Assembly: GCA_002286715.1 (NCBI GenBank) | Contig: NSJX01000074.1 | Span: 15,205 to 79,204, forward strand | Direction of reading: 5' to 3' | Source: Dentipellis sp. KUC8613 | Lineage: Eukaryota; Basidiomycota; Agaricomycetes; Russulales; Hericiaceae | Length of the DNA: 64,000 nt | Part shown: positions 21,764 through 33,400 of the stretch, piece after piece | How the letters are laid out: each line of letters begins with the position of its first letter | How positions within the stretch are numbered: the first letter of the stretch is position 1 | Made by a program: the position numbers and the translations under genes | The notes under the pieces: model-generated | The model's database searches: none | Told to the model about the DNA's origin: nothing | The model's input: the letters and a program-made list of their open reading frames with translations, nothing else

Positions 21764-23345
21764 TCACACACAATTCAACGCCAGCCCCGCCGCCGGGACA
21801 GACACCTTGCCCGCACTCCCGCCGGTGTCCATGTTTACGTCGGTGCGCGCGCCCTCCCCCGACACAGTCATCTCATACGCCTCCCCCTCGCCCTCCCCCT
21901 CCGCGCTCCCGCTCGCAGTGGTGGCAGTCGTGCCGAGCGTCAGATCGAGGTATCGGCTGAACCGGTCGGGCGCGCGCGCGTAGAGCCCGGTGGTGAACTC
22001 GATCGCAGACGCGGAGCTATCACGCGAATGCGAGTGCGAGCGCGAGCGCGTCGCGGGGCGCTCGAGGGTCTGCAGGTTCAGGATGAGGTGGCAGCCCTGT
22101 GCGTATGCGTATGCGTATGCGTATGTGTGTGAGTGACAGGACTGGTGTGGACGTGTGTGGCGAAAGGACGCACGGCGAATGATTCCATGGAGAGGATCCA
22201 CCTGCGTTGCATCACGTCAGGGTCATTGTCAGTCGGGCGGCGGCGGAGCGCAGGATGCTGAGACGCACTCGTATCCAACGGCCGAAATAGCGCTGTCGAG
22301 CCCGAGATAGAACACGCCGTTGATGCACACCGTCACTACATGCGCAGTCCCAGTCAGACAGCGTGCGATACCTGACGCCCCAAGAACGACGGACGCACCA
22401 AAGACGAGCGCAAACGCCCAGGTGCCGTCGCGGACGAGGAGCGAGATGACGGGGGTGTGGCCCCAGCCGGTGCGCACGGCGTGGACGAACTTGACGAGGG
22501 TGAAGCCGAAGAGGACGGCCTCGAACGCGATGTAGGACACGCTGGGAGGCGCGGGTCAGCAGACGCAGATGTGGCTCGCGGCGGATGCGGGACGCACGCA
22601 AAGTAGATGATCGAGGCGGGGGTGTGCTGCACGATGCAGACCTCGTCGAAGCGCACGCCGGGGACGACGCGCACGAGGCTGTAGACCATGCCGACGTTCT
22701 CGGCGAGGAAGAGCGCGGCGAGGACGGCGGTGACGCGTGCGCTGCGGTCGTACAGCGCGTGGACTGGCGGCGGTTCAGCACGCGCGGCGAGGGGAGGGAG
22801 AGTGAGAGGGAGGGAAAGGCGCACCGCGAATCATGAGGATGAGCTCGACGCAGACGACGAGGACCTGCGTGGAGACTTCCTGGAAGATGTACCACGCCAC
22901 GCACGCGGCGGGGGTGTAGTGGAGCTCGGCGGCGAGCTCGGTGCCCACGAACAGGGTCGCGCTGGGGCGTGCACGGTCAGCGTGGGCGTGTCAGGAAGGC
23001 CGAGCGGGATCGGAGACGCACATCTGAACGCAGACGGGGAAGTAGCGCACGAAGAGGAAGAGCCACTTGATCCAGTACCTGTTTGGCCTGCTGTATGTCG
23101 CGCTCGGGGTAAGCACAGACGGAGGGGAGGGGGAAGGGGAGGGGGAAGGACGCACGCCCAGATGCAGCGGACTTCGACGTCGAGGGTGATGAGGATGTCC
23201 CATATGAGGAACACGAGCGAGGCGACTGGGGGATGGTTAGCACGATGCCAAAGCAGAAGGGAACACGCGACGGACGAGAGCTCCGGTTGACCATCTGTGC
23301 GCCCCAGGCCTGGGCCGCAAGGCGTGCCGCGTCCGGGTCGTCCAT
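21764..23345 (-). CDS. DUF6533 seven-helix membrane protein, copy 2
   Basis: Multi-exon gene starting MDDPDAARLAAQAWGAQM at 23345. The DUF6533 exon reads LASLVFLIWDILITLDVEV followed by RCIW. Later segments are YWIKWLFLFVRYFPVCVQM, LHYTPAACVAWYIFQEVST, VTAVLAALFLAENVGMVYSL, YIAFEAVLFGFTLVKFVHA, GTWAFALVFG and a last exon beginning GCHLILNLQTLERP. The cytosolic tail is Ser-rich and ends GLALNCV. The architecture and several motifs match the copy at 13157-14555. Introns are G-rich on the plus strand with runs of GGGGA. The function of the family is unknown. Exon borders other than the first two are approximate. Confidence 0.75.
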
Positions 23346-24973
23346 GTCTACGCGTTGGCGCTGGCACTCGCGGCCAGAGGCCCACAGCGGGCGACGGGCG
23401 GCAGCGACGGGGAGCGAGGGCGGGGAGTCGGGGAGTGCTGGTGAGGGACAAGGGAAGGGAGCGCGGCGGGGATGCGGGGCCTTATAGGCTTGCAGCGCGC
23501 CGGAGGTGGGGTTTGGCGGGCCTCCATCGAGATCCTGAAGATCGTTCTTCCACGTGTCCGGCGGTCCAACTCCGGTCTGCCTGCACAACCGCGTACTCTA
23601 CTTCATGTGCGCCACAGCTGCATCTTCGTCGAGGCGCATCGGCCGCCTGCGTCGTCGGTGCTGGTGGAGGCGGCGACGAGGGCGACGGCGGCGGGAATTT
23701 GAATTTAATTGTGGGCGCGGGGCCGGGGGCGGCAGCGTGGCGCGCATTTGGCAGGTCGCGCCACGAGGCCGGCTCGAGCGCGGCCTGCGACGACCGCGAA
23801 GATGAGCTCATGCCTTTCCTCTCGTCTTCTCACAGACACTGCCCTTGTGCACATCCTGTCTTCCCTGCATTCGTCCATCGCTTCATCTTCCTCGATGTCC
23901 TCGGCCCAGTTTGTAGCTCGTTCCCCAGGGTGCGTCCGTCCTAGGACTATAAGACCGGCGCCGGAGACGTAGGGATCGACTAAGGATTTGGGGTCGCCGG
24001 TTAGTACGCGCAGCCGTTGGCAACCAACCGCGCGCACCGTGACTGGCTCTGGAATGCACAACAAAGGTCGGAGGCATCCCGATCGCTGGGTCATACGCAT
24101 CCCATTTTTGCTTCCGCGTCCGAGATAGGTCCGTCGCTCACCCTCTGCGCTCTGCAGCCCGTCGTCCCCATTTAGCCCATGTCCTGCCGCTCTCGTCGGG
24201 CCCATGTGCCAAGCGCACCCGCGCAGATCCATCCTGGCAGCGATCTTGCTCCCTGCGACGCGTCTTTGTTCCATACCCGGCGGTGCGTGTGATTCGCTCT
24301 TGTTCCTGCGCCTCGGTGCCTCTTCTGTCACCACACTACTGAGAAATCGCAAGGCCCAAAACGCACGTGCCTCCGCTGTACGTCCGCCGTGGTTGCTGGA
24401 CAGCTTACGCCGTTTCCGTGACAGACCTTGTGCCGTATCGTGAACAAAGACTCGCGCGCGATTCACCTAGGTGAGATCCTCCCGAGAGCAGCGAAGATCA
24501 ATTTCGCTGCCAACAGGCGACAGCTTTCCATCTCGAACTCGCCTTTGTGGCGTCGGCATAGCGTGAGCACCGCCGCCGCCGCTACCTCAATACTCCTTTT
24601 CCATCATCCAAACACGCTCGACGGCTGCGGCTTGACCGAGACGCCACAGACATTATAATATATTACGACGGGTTGCGAGTTGATTGCGCCTCCTAGGCCT
24701 GCCCGTGACCTCACCCGTAATATGGGCGCCTATTGACAATTCGGCCCTCTGGTACAAATACTTCCTCACACGTTCTCAGAAATTCTTGCATTCGAGATCT
24801 TACCGAAACACATAACACCCTGCGATGCATAAGTATATCGTGAACTGTATACGTACATGCTTGGGGGGTGAAAAGGATACCAACCTGGAGAGTAGAAATA
24901 CAGCATATAATATGTCCCCTACAGATATATACGATCGGGTTCATCCACGTCGACATACTTCGTTCACCCTTCG
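23346..24973. other. Long intergenic stretch
   Basis: About 1.6 kb upstream of the DUF6533 gene and downstream of the glutathione transferase. A 253-codon minus-strand frame (23705-24466) exists but has no recognisable domain and a composition expected of GC-rich non-coding DNA. Nothing else recognised. Confidence 0.5.
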
Positions 24974-25836
24974 TTACAGAGAACCCCCCTCTCTGTCGTA
25001 CGAACCCTCATCGACCCGGATCCACTTCTCGAGAGCTTCATAGAGCCTTGCCCAACGCCCACCATCAGCGCCCAAAAGATCCTTCCACTCCTTCGACTCT
25101 ACACCCTCAACCACCTTGACCCATTGCAAGAGTCCCACCAACGCGAGATCCGCAAAACACGGCGTCCCGCCCATCACAAAGTCACCCTCTGCCTCCCACT
25201 TGCCGACGAGGCTCAGCCCGCCCAGCACCTCCTTCCACACCTCGTCCCGCACAGGGCCCCGCGGGGCGATCTCCTCGATCCGCACCCCAAACGCCGCCTC
25301 CCTCGTCCGGCGGAAGTACTCCGCGCTCGGCGCGTTCAGCAGCGCGACGATCTCCGCGATCAGCGCCTTCAGCAGCGGGAACATCACCTTCTCGCCCAGC
25401 GCGTCGACGAACATCGCCTGGAACGCGGCCGTCCCGTCCGGGACCAGGCGGACGGCGTCGGCGCCCGTGTACGTCGCGTCCAGGTACTGCGCGATCTTGA
25501 GCGAGTCGGAGACGACCGCGCCCGTGTTTGGGTCCTCGAGGACCGGGAGCGTGTAGTAGGGCCCGCTGCGGCGCACCTGCGTGTGCGCGGCGCCGATGCG
25601 CTGGCAGAGCGCGGCGATGTGCGGGTACTCGACCCAGACTGTGCGGTATGGGATGCCTTTTGCGTGGAGCGCCAGCCTGTGTGCTGTGAGCTTGGTCCCT
25701 ATCGGCGTCTGTGCTCGAGCCTCCGGCGAATCATACACAGCACGTACCGGGCCTTCCAGGGATTCGGACTCCATGCGTTGCCGGGCGCGGACGACGGGAT
25801 GTCGTAGAGGATGAGGGGTTGCTGCGTCGATGTCAT
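24974..25836 (-). CDS. Etherase-like (FuA-type) glutathione S-transferase
   Basis: Two exons (25836-25748 and 25676-24974, intron 71 nt) give exactly 264 codons, 263 residues. The N-terminal thioredoxin-fold half reads LYDIPSSAPGNAWSPNPWKAR, then HAKGIPYRTVWVEYPHIAAL, YTLPVLEDPNTGAVVSDS (cis-Pro and the Ser-containing glutathione site) and IAQYLDATYTG. The all-alpha half contains FADLALVGLLQW. This pattern belongs to the fungal GSTs related to bacterial beta-etherase LigE, a class expanded in wood decayers and linked to handling wood-derived aromatic compounds (family knowledge). A TATAAAG box is at 25896-25902, 60 bp before the ATG. A decayed fragment of the same gene lies at 36705-36835. 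Confidence 0.9.
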
Positions 25837-25895
25837 GTCTGCAGCTCGGAGGGATGCCCGTCTCAGGCTATCTTGGCCGGCGTCGTGAGTGCCCT

Positions 25896-25902
25896 CTTTA
25901 TA
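25896..25902 (-). promoter_or_regulatory. TATA box of the glutathione transferase gene
   Basis: TATAAAG on the minus strand, about 60 bp upstream of the start codon at 25836. Confidence 0.6.
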
Positions 25903-27342
25903 GCACCCTGCATGCGCCATGACTTCTCTTTCTCATGCCAGGCCGTCGCCTATGTGCATTAGAGCCTGCGATGCGCATTGTCAGGCCGTCGTCGTCGGTA
26001 AACTGCTGAGAAGCAGTGGTGTTACCTGCAGTAAGTACGTCGCATGTCATATCTTGTAGAAATTGTTCGGAAAACAAACACGTACATATATATATACTGT
26101 AGCAAATGGCTGAATCGCGAAATTAAAGTAATCGAGCTCCGGAAACATCGCGGCCCGGCCACAATCGATATGTTTATTTGATACTTTTTCTCGCGGTGTC
26201 GCACTCTGTCGTCTTTCCTGAATCCTGCCCACTTTTTCTCACAATTGTCTTTCTCCTAACTTATTTTCAGATTTCGCCCTGCAACGCGAAGGCGCGTCGG
26301 TGCGTCAAAGTGGACCGCAGAAATTATGAGCGCAGCGTTCACGGGGCGCTATATATCGGCCCGTCGAGATGTGGCTGCACCGTGACCTCTCTTCCTCCTC
26401 ATCCCTTCACCGTGCCGGTCTATCATTTAGAGTCTCCCCTCTGCTACAACTACCTCCTCACACACTCTTCCACACTTATCTAATATCTCACTGATACCAG
26501 CAAAATGCACAACACGCGTCGCGGTGCACGCATATATGCGGCCTTTTACTACCGCCCGCGAAGTTCCACTAGTACTCCGACCGCTAGATCGAGCAGCCCT
26601 GCCTGGCTTGGAGGCAAACCTGAAAGCCTCTGCGACTGCGCGTGCCCCATGTCCACGCTGACGACGAAGTCTCGAATATCGAGCTCCTGACGAGTTGCGG
26701 CGACTACGTAGTCCGCTTCTCGTATCACTGGCGCTGACTCGGACGGCGAGGTGAGTCGTTCTTCGCTGCGTGTATATGATCTGACTCTGACCGCATGAGA
26801 TAGGTTTCGAAATAGGCTGACATTGTTGTTAGGAAAACACGGGAGCTGGCGTATCACACTGACGTGCTCGAGAGTGGTGTCGCTTTTACGGTGCGCCCAT
26901 GCCCCACGCCCCACGCCCTTCCTCGTCTTGATAATTAGGTGTAAAGCGCGGCATGCTACCCTAAGTCCGTCGTCTACTCGGCGGGCTCTCGCGAGACCTC
27001 AGGACGCTCGACCGGATTTCATGTGGTCGGATCCAGACGACTCGTCTTGTTTCGTCCTACCCATGGCGCGTATGGTATATCTTCATTGGATGCCTTTCGC
27101 AAACACCCGGGGCCGTCTAGTTTGAGAGCTTTTCCTGCTTTCAAACGACATTTCAAGAGATTGATTTTGAAGCTCGAAGAAGGTGGAGGTCTTGAAAGCC
27201 TTCCGATAGTTTGACAACTCAACAGAGACCGGCTGCGATGACGAGCACAAACGTGTCGGCGGCTGTGACTTCTGACTGGCCTGGTGTGATTCCATTCTAT
27301 TCTACGCCCCACTCTCCTGCAGGCTGGTGCATGGAAGACGTC
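25903..27342. other. Intergenic stretch containing a SIT4 remnant
   Basis: About 1.4 kb with no intact gene. It contains a short phosphatase fragment (annotated separately at 26980-27040); otherwise nothing recognised. Confidence 0.5.
26980..27040 (+). pseudogene. SIT4 phosphatase remnant
   Basis: The plus strand encodes RALARPQDARPDFMWSDPDD. Against the intact SIT4 proteins this matches RVLSRAQE and DLMWSDPDD with the eight or so residues in between missing. Reading past it, similarity fades quickly. It lies in the same orientation and relative position (upstream of a giant MBL gene) as the intact SIT4 copy at 42110-43528, so it is probably what is left of that gene in this duplicated block. 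The match is short, so a chance hit is possible but unlikely given WSDPDD. Confidence 0.6.
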
Positions 27343-27357
27343 CGGAACTCGATTCCG
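27343..27357. promoter_or_regulatory. CGG-N9-CCG palindrome upstream of giant gene A
   Basis: CGGAACTCGATTCCG is a dyad (CGGAA-N5-TTCCG), 100 bp before the ATG at 27458. The same arrangement with a different centre is present before giant gene B. Paired CGG half-sites in inverted orientation are the usual targets of fungal Zn2Cys6 activators. Confidence 0.5.
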
Positions 27358-27457
27358 ACATGCTTATCGGCCATTACTTATTCTCTATTGCAGTCGCTCG
27401 TCAGGAATCTATATCAGACGGCCATCTCTTGCTCCAGTCCGTCGTTCAGCCCTGTAC

Positions 27458-30400
27458 ATGTCTTCGCCGAACCTCATCGTCGTCTACGCTGGCTACGGCG
27501 ATACTCTCCTGCTACAATACCAAAAACCCGGAGGCCACGCTGGTATGCAGATGCTCCACCCAAGTTCCATCTTTCCAGATTCTTATATCACTTTGTGCAG
27601 ATTATTGGCTGATCGATGGAGGGCCGATCACCAGCAGCCCCGCGTCCAAGACGCAGATCGACGGCAACCCAGGCAAGCAGGGCTTCCACGCGTACTACCA
27701 GTACCTCCGCGCGGCCCTGCGTCGTTTCTGTTGCTCGGGGGCCCGCCATGCCGACGGCTCGCTCATCGTCGACCGCCTGAGTGGCATCATCGTCACCCAC
27801 CCGGATCGAGATCACATGGATGGTGAGATCGTTCGCTGACGATGCATCGCTGCGCGCTGAATACGCCCCAGGTATAATCCAGCTCATCGCGGACTGGCTC
27901 CCCGATAAGGCTGCTCATTCCACGACCTCGGCGCAGACGCCTCTCCGATTTGACGGACCTGTCATCCTGAACGATCTCTTCTTTCCCCCGAACCGATACG
28001 CAGGCCATCTCGTGTTGAGCAAGCTGCTTGAGAATAAAGGATTCGAAAAACGAGCGTTGGGAGCGCCTGATATAGATGTCCCGACCGAGATGGTCAACCA
28101 GCCGCAGCCTGGCCAGTCTTTGCACAAGATGGTGTTCCCGCAGGCTGCTAGCAGCACGCCAAGCGCTTCGCGAGGTCTGGTGGCGATGGCTGCGCCCGCG
28201 GTGGACGATAGCTCGACCAACGCGTCGAGGTAACACCATTCTTTCTATTTCTCTCAATTATGCCCTCTCATTGGTGTTGATTGACAGTATCATCACGATC
28301 TGGAAGGAATCTGCCTCCAAATTGCCTCTCGTGACTACAGGTGATGCTATAGGGTCTCACGTTCTTCACCGCATCAACGACTTACGGGGCCCGGACCCTT
28401 CTGGAACGATAGAGCTAGGTATCTTCAAAGTCCCCCATCATGGTTCGCAGTACAACAGTCAAATCGACCGCAGCTACGACATGACTTCGGCTCAGTCGAC
28501 CAAGGAAAAAGACCACTTTGCTTTGCTTGCGCTGTTGGCTTGGTACGTGGAACCGACGATGGACCCTGGTAACGAGCGGGACCTCGTTGGTACCATCGTC
28601 ACGGCTGTCATGGACGAGTTTACCGACGACTGGATAGCCCTCAATCCCGCACGGAACGTGTTTGACTTCGCTTCTGTCATGGGCGACCTTGCGACGCGGC
28701 TATACGAGTTCCTTGCCCGCCAAGATTTCACGTACTACGACAATGCCTCGTCGAATCCCGAACTGGACCTCGCCGACAAAGCGGATCTCGCCAAGTTCGT
28801 TGTGCTCCTTATCCACCGGCACATCGGCATCCTCGCCGCCATATACGCCAACCTGCCAGACGTCGCCCGCGAAGGCCGCTCGGTGACGATGGTCGGCTCC
28901 AAGGTGCTTTCCTCCGCGTCGGGCCGGAAATTCGACTGGAAGGACTTCATGCAGTACCCGAACGTCCCGCTCAAACTCCCAACCGCGGGGCAGGCCAAAC
29001 GGCCGGTCGGCATAGAGGTCGAGCCTCAGTACGAGACCCTTTTCAACTGCCTGTACGGAGATCCTGGCGCGGCGGCGCAGTACCAGATGGGAATATTTTC
29101 CTTTTACGAGCGATTCCGGTTCGTTCATTCCCCTCCTCTCATACTGTATCTCCTGGCTAACTCTGTGCGTACGTCCAAGCGCAAACAACTACGTGATCTC
29201 GGCGAACGGGACCCACGGGCACCCACATCCCAGCCTCGTCGCGGGGCTTATGGCCGCCGCCATATCGCGAAGCAGCGGAGTCAGCCGACTGTTCGTGACC
29301 GACGGTGCCTCTGTCAGGATCGACGTCGTCCGTACCATCGTCACCGACCTGCTCAAGGGCCGCTTCGGGCCAACGCTGGCCGTGAACCCCGCCGACTGGA
29401 AGCAGCGGATCCGGCTGTTCTACCTCGACACCGATTTCTGCGCCGCCGTCCCTCTCGATCTCGCGGACGTGCCGGGCTGCAGAGAGATCGACTTTGGCGC
29501 ACCGCAGGACTTGCTGGATGCCCGGCGCGTGCTGCATCAGCAGATGGTCCGCGTGGCTGCGCACGATCTGCCCCGCGCGGCTGAGCCCGCGACGTCTACG
29601 TTTTCTCTCGCGGTCAAAAGTACAGGTGCCAATGCGTCTTTCAAATCGGTTGCTTATGACGCGGGCGCAGCGTCGTTGAAGGTTGGTGGCTCGACACCGA
29701 CGGTCTTCAGGCTGGACGCTGTGCGGCGTTCGAATGAGCCTGCTGCACTCAATGGGCAACAGTACAATCTGTATGCAGTGACTGGCGCTGGGGTCGTCGG
29801 TTTCTCGGGGTTGGTCATATTCAAGGAGCTGCCCGACGCTTCTTCTGCAGATGGTGTTCTCTTCAAGATGTTCAATGACACGCTGGCGAACGTTCTTTCT
29901 TACGACCCCAACGATGATACTGTGCTCTCTATGCAATCCGCCTCAGCATCGTCTACGGTCCCTGCCTCACTGCGATTCTCGCGCGAAACTGGGTTCGCTT
30001 CTAGCTCGAGCGCTGCTTCCCCTGGATCTACCTCTGCATCTAGAGCAATTTCGATACCCTCTCGTCAACGTCGATCTATCTCTTTCCAGATGCTCGCCGA
30101 TGCGCAGCAAGAAGTCGGCGCAGACACTCAGGTCGACAGTAGTTCCTCGACGCTTGCCGACGTCGCCAAGAAAACTCTCGGAGCGCTCCATGCCGGCGTC
30201 GCCCTCGCAGCCATACCCAAAGCACCATTCGTCCTTGCCGATGTGGCGCAGTACCCCGCGAGCGTTGTGAAAATAGAATCGAACCAGGTTACTTACGATA
30301 TCACCATGAAGTCCGTGATCACGTTCTCGGACGTCGGAGGCCTCGGATCCATGCCCGTACGCACCCTCCGTGCCGTCCTGTCCTCGTCAGACGGCACACT

Positions 30401-33400
30401 CGAGTTGAAAGCTGAGATGGACTCCAAAACCTCGACTTCTTGCAGCTTCCTGTTCAGCGGCACTTGTCCGATGGAGATGTACCTGCTCGCGATTCACTAT
30501 AGCCAGATTGAGGCCGACCCGAACATGGCCATCGCAGCCCTGGGATCCACCATCGTCGGACGGGACCGGATGACAGCGTTCTTTGCCGCTTTGCCTGCCT
30601 CGATCTCGGAGAGTATCTCTTTCCCCACGTGGCTGGTGGACATCGCGAAATCCGAGATTGACTTTGCGAAAAGTCCGCTGGGCGTAGACGTGCGCTCTGC
30701 AAAATTGCTTGCAATCGTCCCAGAATCATTCAGCGACATCAATATCGGCGGACTGCAGTTCTCGCTCTCGAATGGCACTCTGGAGCTCCACTCGATGGGC
30801 GACGGCACCTTTAATATTGCGATGAATCTTGCTGTGACCGTCTCCACTGCCGGGGCCCCGAAGCTTGAGCTGACTATGCAAGCATCAGCGGCATCATACA
30901 GTTTGCAGACTCCCGTGATTCTCGACTTCAGAGCGTCTACGCCTACTGCCCCTCTGGACTTGCTGAAGCTCTTTGGTCTCAACATGTCCCAGTCCTCTCT
31001 CGACATTCCCCTCGGCGGAAAAGCTGTCGACCTTCGTCTTGGATTGGACTACGTTGGTGCCACACTGGTCCAGCCGTGCAGCGGCACTACCAGCGTGCTC
31101 AACCTTGAAACCATCTCCCCCGCATCAGCGCCGACTGGGAGCCGTGGAAGACAGTGCTACCAGACGCCCTGCAGCCTCCTAGTGTAAGTTGGCCGTTGTA
31201 GATGTGGTCCTTCGCTCCAGCGGATATTGATTTACGTCACAGAGTTCGAGCGTAGCGCTCACAGTTATCATCCTTCAACCGAAGACTGCCCCATTTGCTG
31301 TCGCACTTGAGCTCGACTACTCGTTGAATGTCTCGTCTCAATCCTCCGAAATCCACTTCCGCTTGTCGTACTGGCCCAACAAAGGAACGAGCACCCAGCG
31401 CCTTTCCGTCTCGCTTCTCACCGACCCCCTGGCCACGTTGCCACCGCCGACGCTCGATGCCATCCTCTCCAAAATCCTCGACAAGTCGTGGCAGGACGTC
31501 ACCAAGGCTCTTCCCCTCTTAGGCTCTCTGACTGAGGCGATCAGTATAGCCGAAGCGTCACTCGAGATCGGAGACAATCGCAGTATCTCGGCCTTTTCTA
31601 TCAGTGCTAGAGTCGTTGGTCTCACTATTCTATCGCGACCTTCTCTTGTCTTGGAGAACGCAGACCTGGTCCTTCAATATAGCAGTAGTACCTGGTCTGG
31701 ACATCTGGCGGCCCGGCTTCTCTTCGCCAACAAGTACCGCTGTGCATGCACCCTCATCTTGCCCACGAAGAACACTGCGGGTACTCTTGAATTCCAAAAT
31801 CTGGACGAGGACTTTACGTTCGGGAACATGGTCAGCCAAATCGACTCTGCAATCGACCTGAAGTCCGTTCCGATCGTGGGTGACAGTGTTGCTACGGTGC
31901 GCCTGGATTCTGGGCGCATACAGATCGACGTTGTGGACAATGCACTTGCCATCACTTCGTTCGAAATCGACTTGGCGTGGGGACAACAAGCGGTCGGGCA
32001 ACTGAACACATCTGCGAGTCATCTTGTTATCGGGTGGCAAAAGGCTGCTCTGCAAAATGTCGCGTCTGTCGCGGGTCCAGCTGGTACTGCCACGGTTTCT
32101 AATCATTGGACGGTTCGCTGGGAAGGGATAATATCTGAAAACTGGCACCTCAGCGCGGATTTGCAGTATTCGAACATCCAGGTGTCCGAGAGCGCAAAAG
32201 CGACTGACCTTTTAGTCGTTTCTGGGGCTGTCCTGAATACCGCCGGAGACCTGCAGGCGGGAGAACTCACCAACGTCCTTACCAGCTCGGCAGATAAGAA
32301 AAACACGCTTTGGCAGGACACATTACCGCGCAACGTCGGATCGACATTCACCCTCAGACAATGTGCCATAAATTGTGCGCTGGGCGGTGGTACACTCATC
32401 GGCGTGGCTGCTCAAGCATCGTGGGGGCTAAATGGGCGAGGAACGGCTGCCTTGATTGTGCAAAAGATTGAGAACCCTTCGGAGACGAGCGGTCGATGGG
32501 CATTCGCGCTAGCAATTGGCGTGCAGAATTTCCGGTTCTCTGATATTCTCTCCGATTCGCAGCTCGCAACTATGGTTGACAATGCCCTCGTGAGTCCATA
32601 AAATCTACCATTCTTTTCACGGCCAAGGAGTCTCACAAAGATTTGTAGTTCATTGCAGATGTGTCTGCGTTGGCATTCTACAATCCTAAGCCAATATCGC
32701 TTTCCTCTATCGTGGCTTCTATCCAGAACATGCGAGCGTGCAATATGTTCCCCCCGGATTCGGCTGCCACTGGGTTGCCATTAGCATCCGTCCCGAGCGA
32801 CCTCGCCGTCACCTTCACATCAGGTGTAGCATTCTTTGCCGAGTTGGAATTTAATGGTGCACCCGACCAGTCGCTGAATAGCAAGCTTTCCCTGATATCA
32901 AGTTCACCGCTCCCAAAAATCCGTCTCCTGGGCTACTGCGGCAAAGCTTCCGATTCCAAACCCGCGGTAGTCTTCACGGCCTCTATCTCGCTGATTTCGC
33001 TGTTCTCATCGGTCACCCTCCGGGACATTGCATTCACATACGCGCCAACAATCTTGCAAACCATTGACGGGCCTGTTCGTAGTAGTTTCTTCACCCTCCA
33101 GGCAACATGCTACATCCAATTCTCTGCATCATCGTCTTGGGGGATTTCTGGGACCTTGACAATTCAGGATGCCACCGCCGCCTTTGTCTTTGAGACACAG
33201 GGCACATCTCTGACACTATCTGAGACGTTCAATCTACGGATTTCTGACGTGAGGTTCCGTGGTGACTATACGTTTGCCTCCTCGTCTTCAGGAGATAGTA
33301 CCAAGGGTGCCAGTCAGACGGCGACATACAGTATGCAGCTATCCGCAACCGTATCTCTTGGATCGGTCGTCGCTCAAGCATATGTTCTCTTCGCCGAGGG

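Noticed and set aside
23705..24466. 253-codon minus-strand ORF
   Set aside because: No recognisable domain, no homologous pattern, composition like surrounding non-coding DNA.
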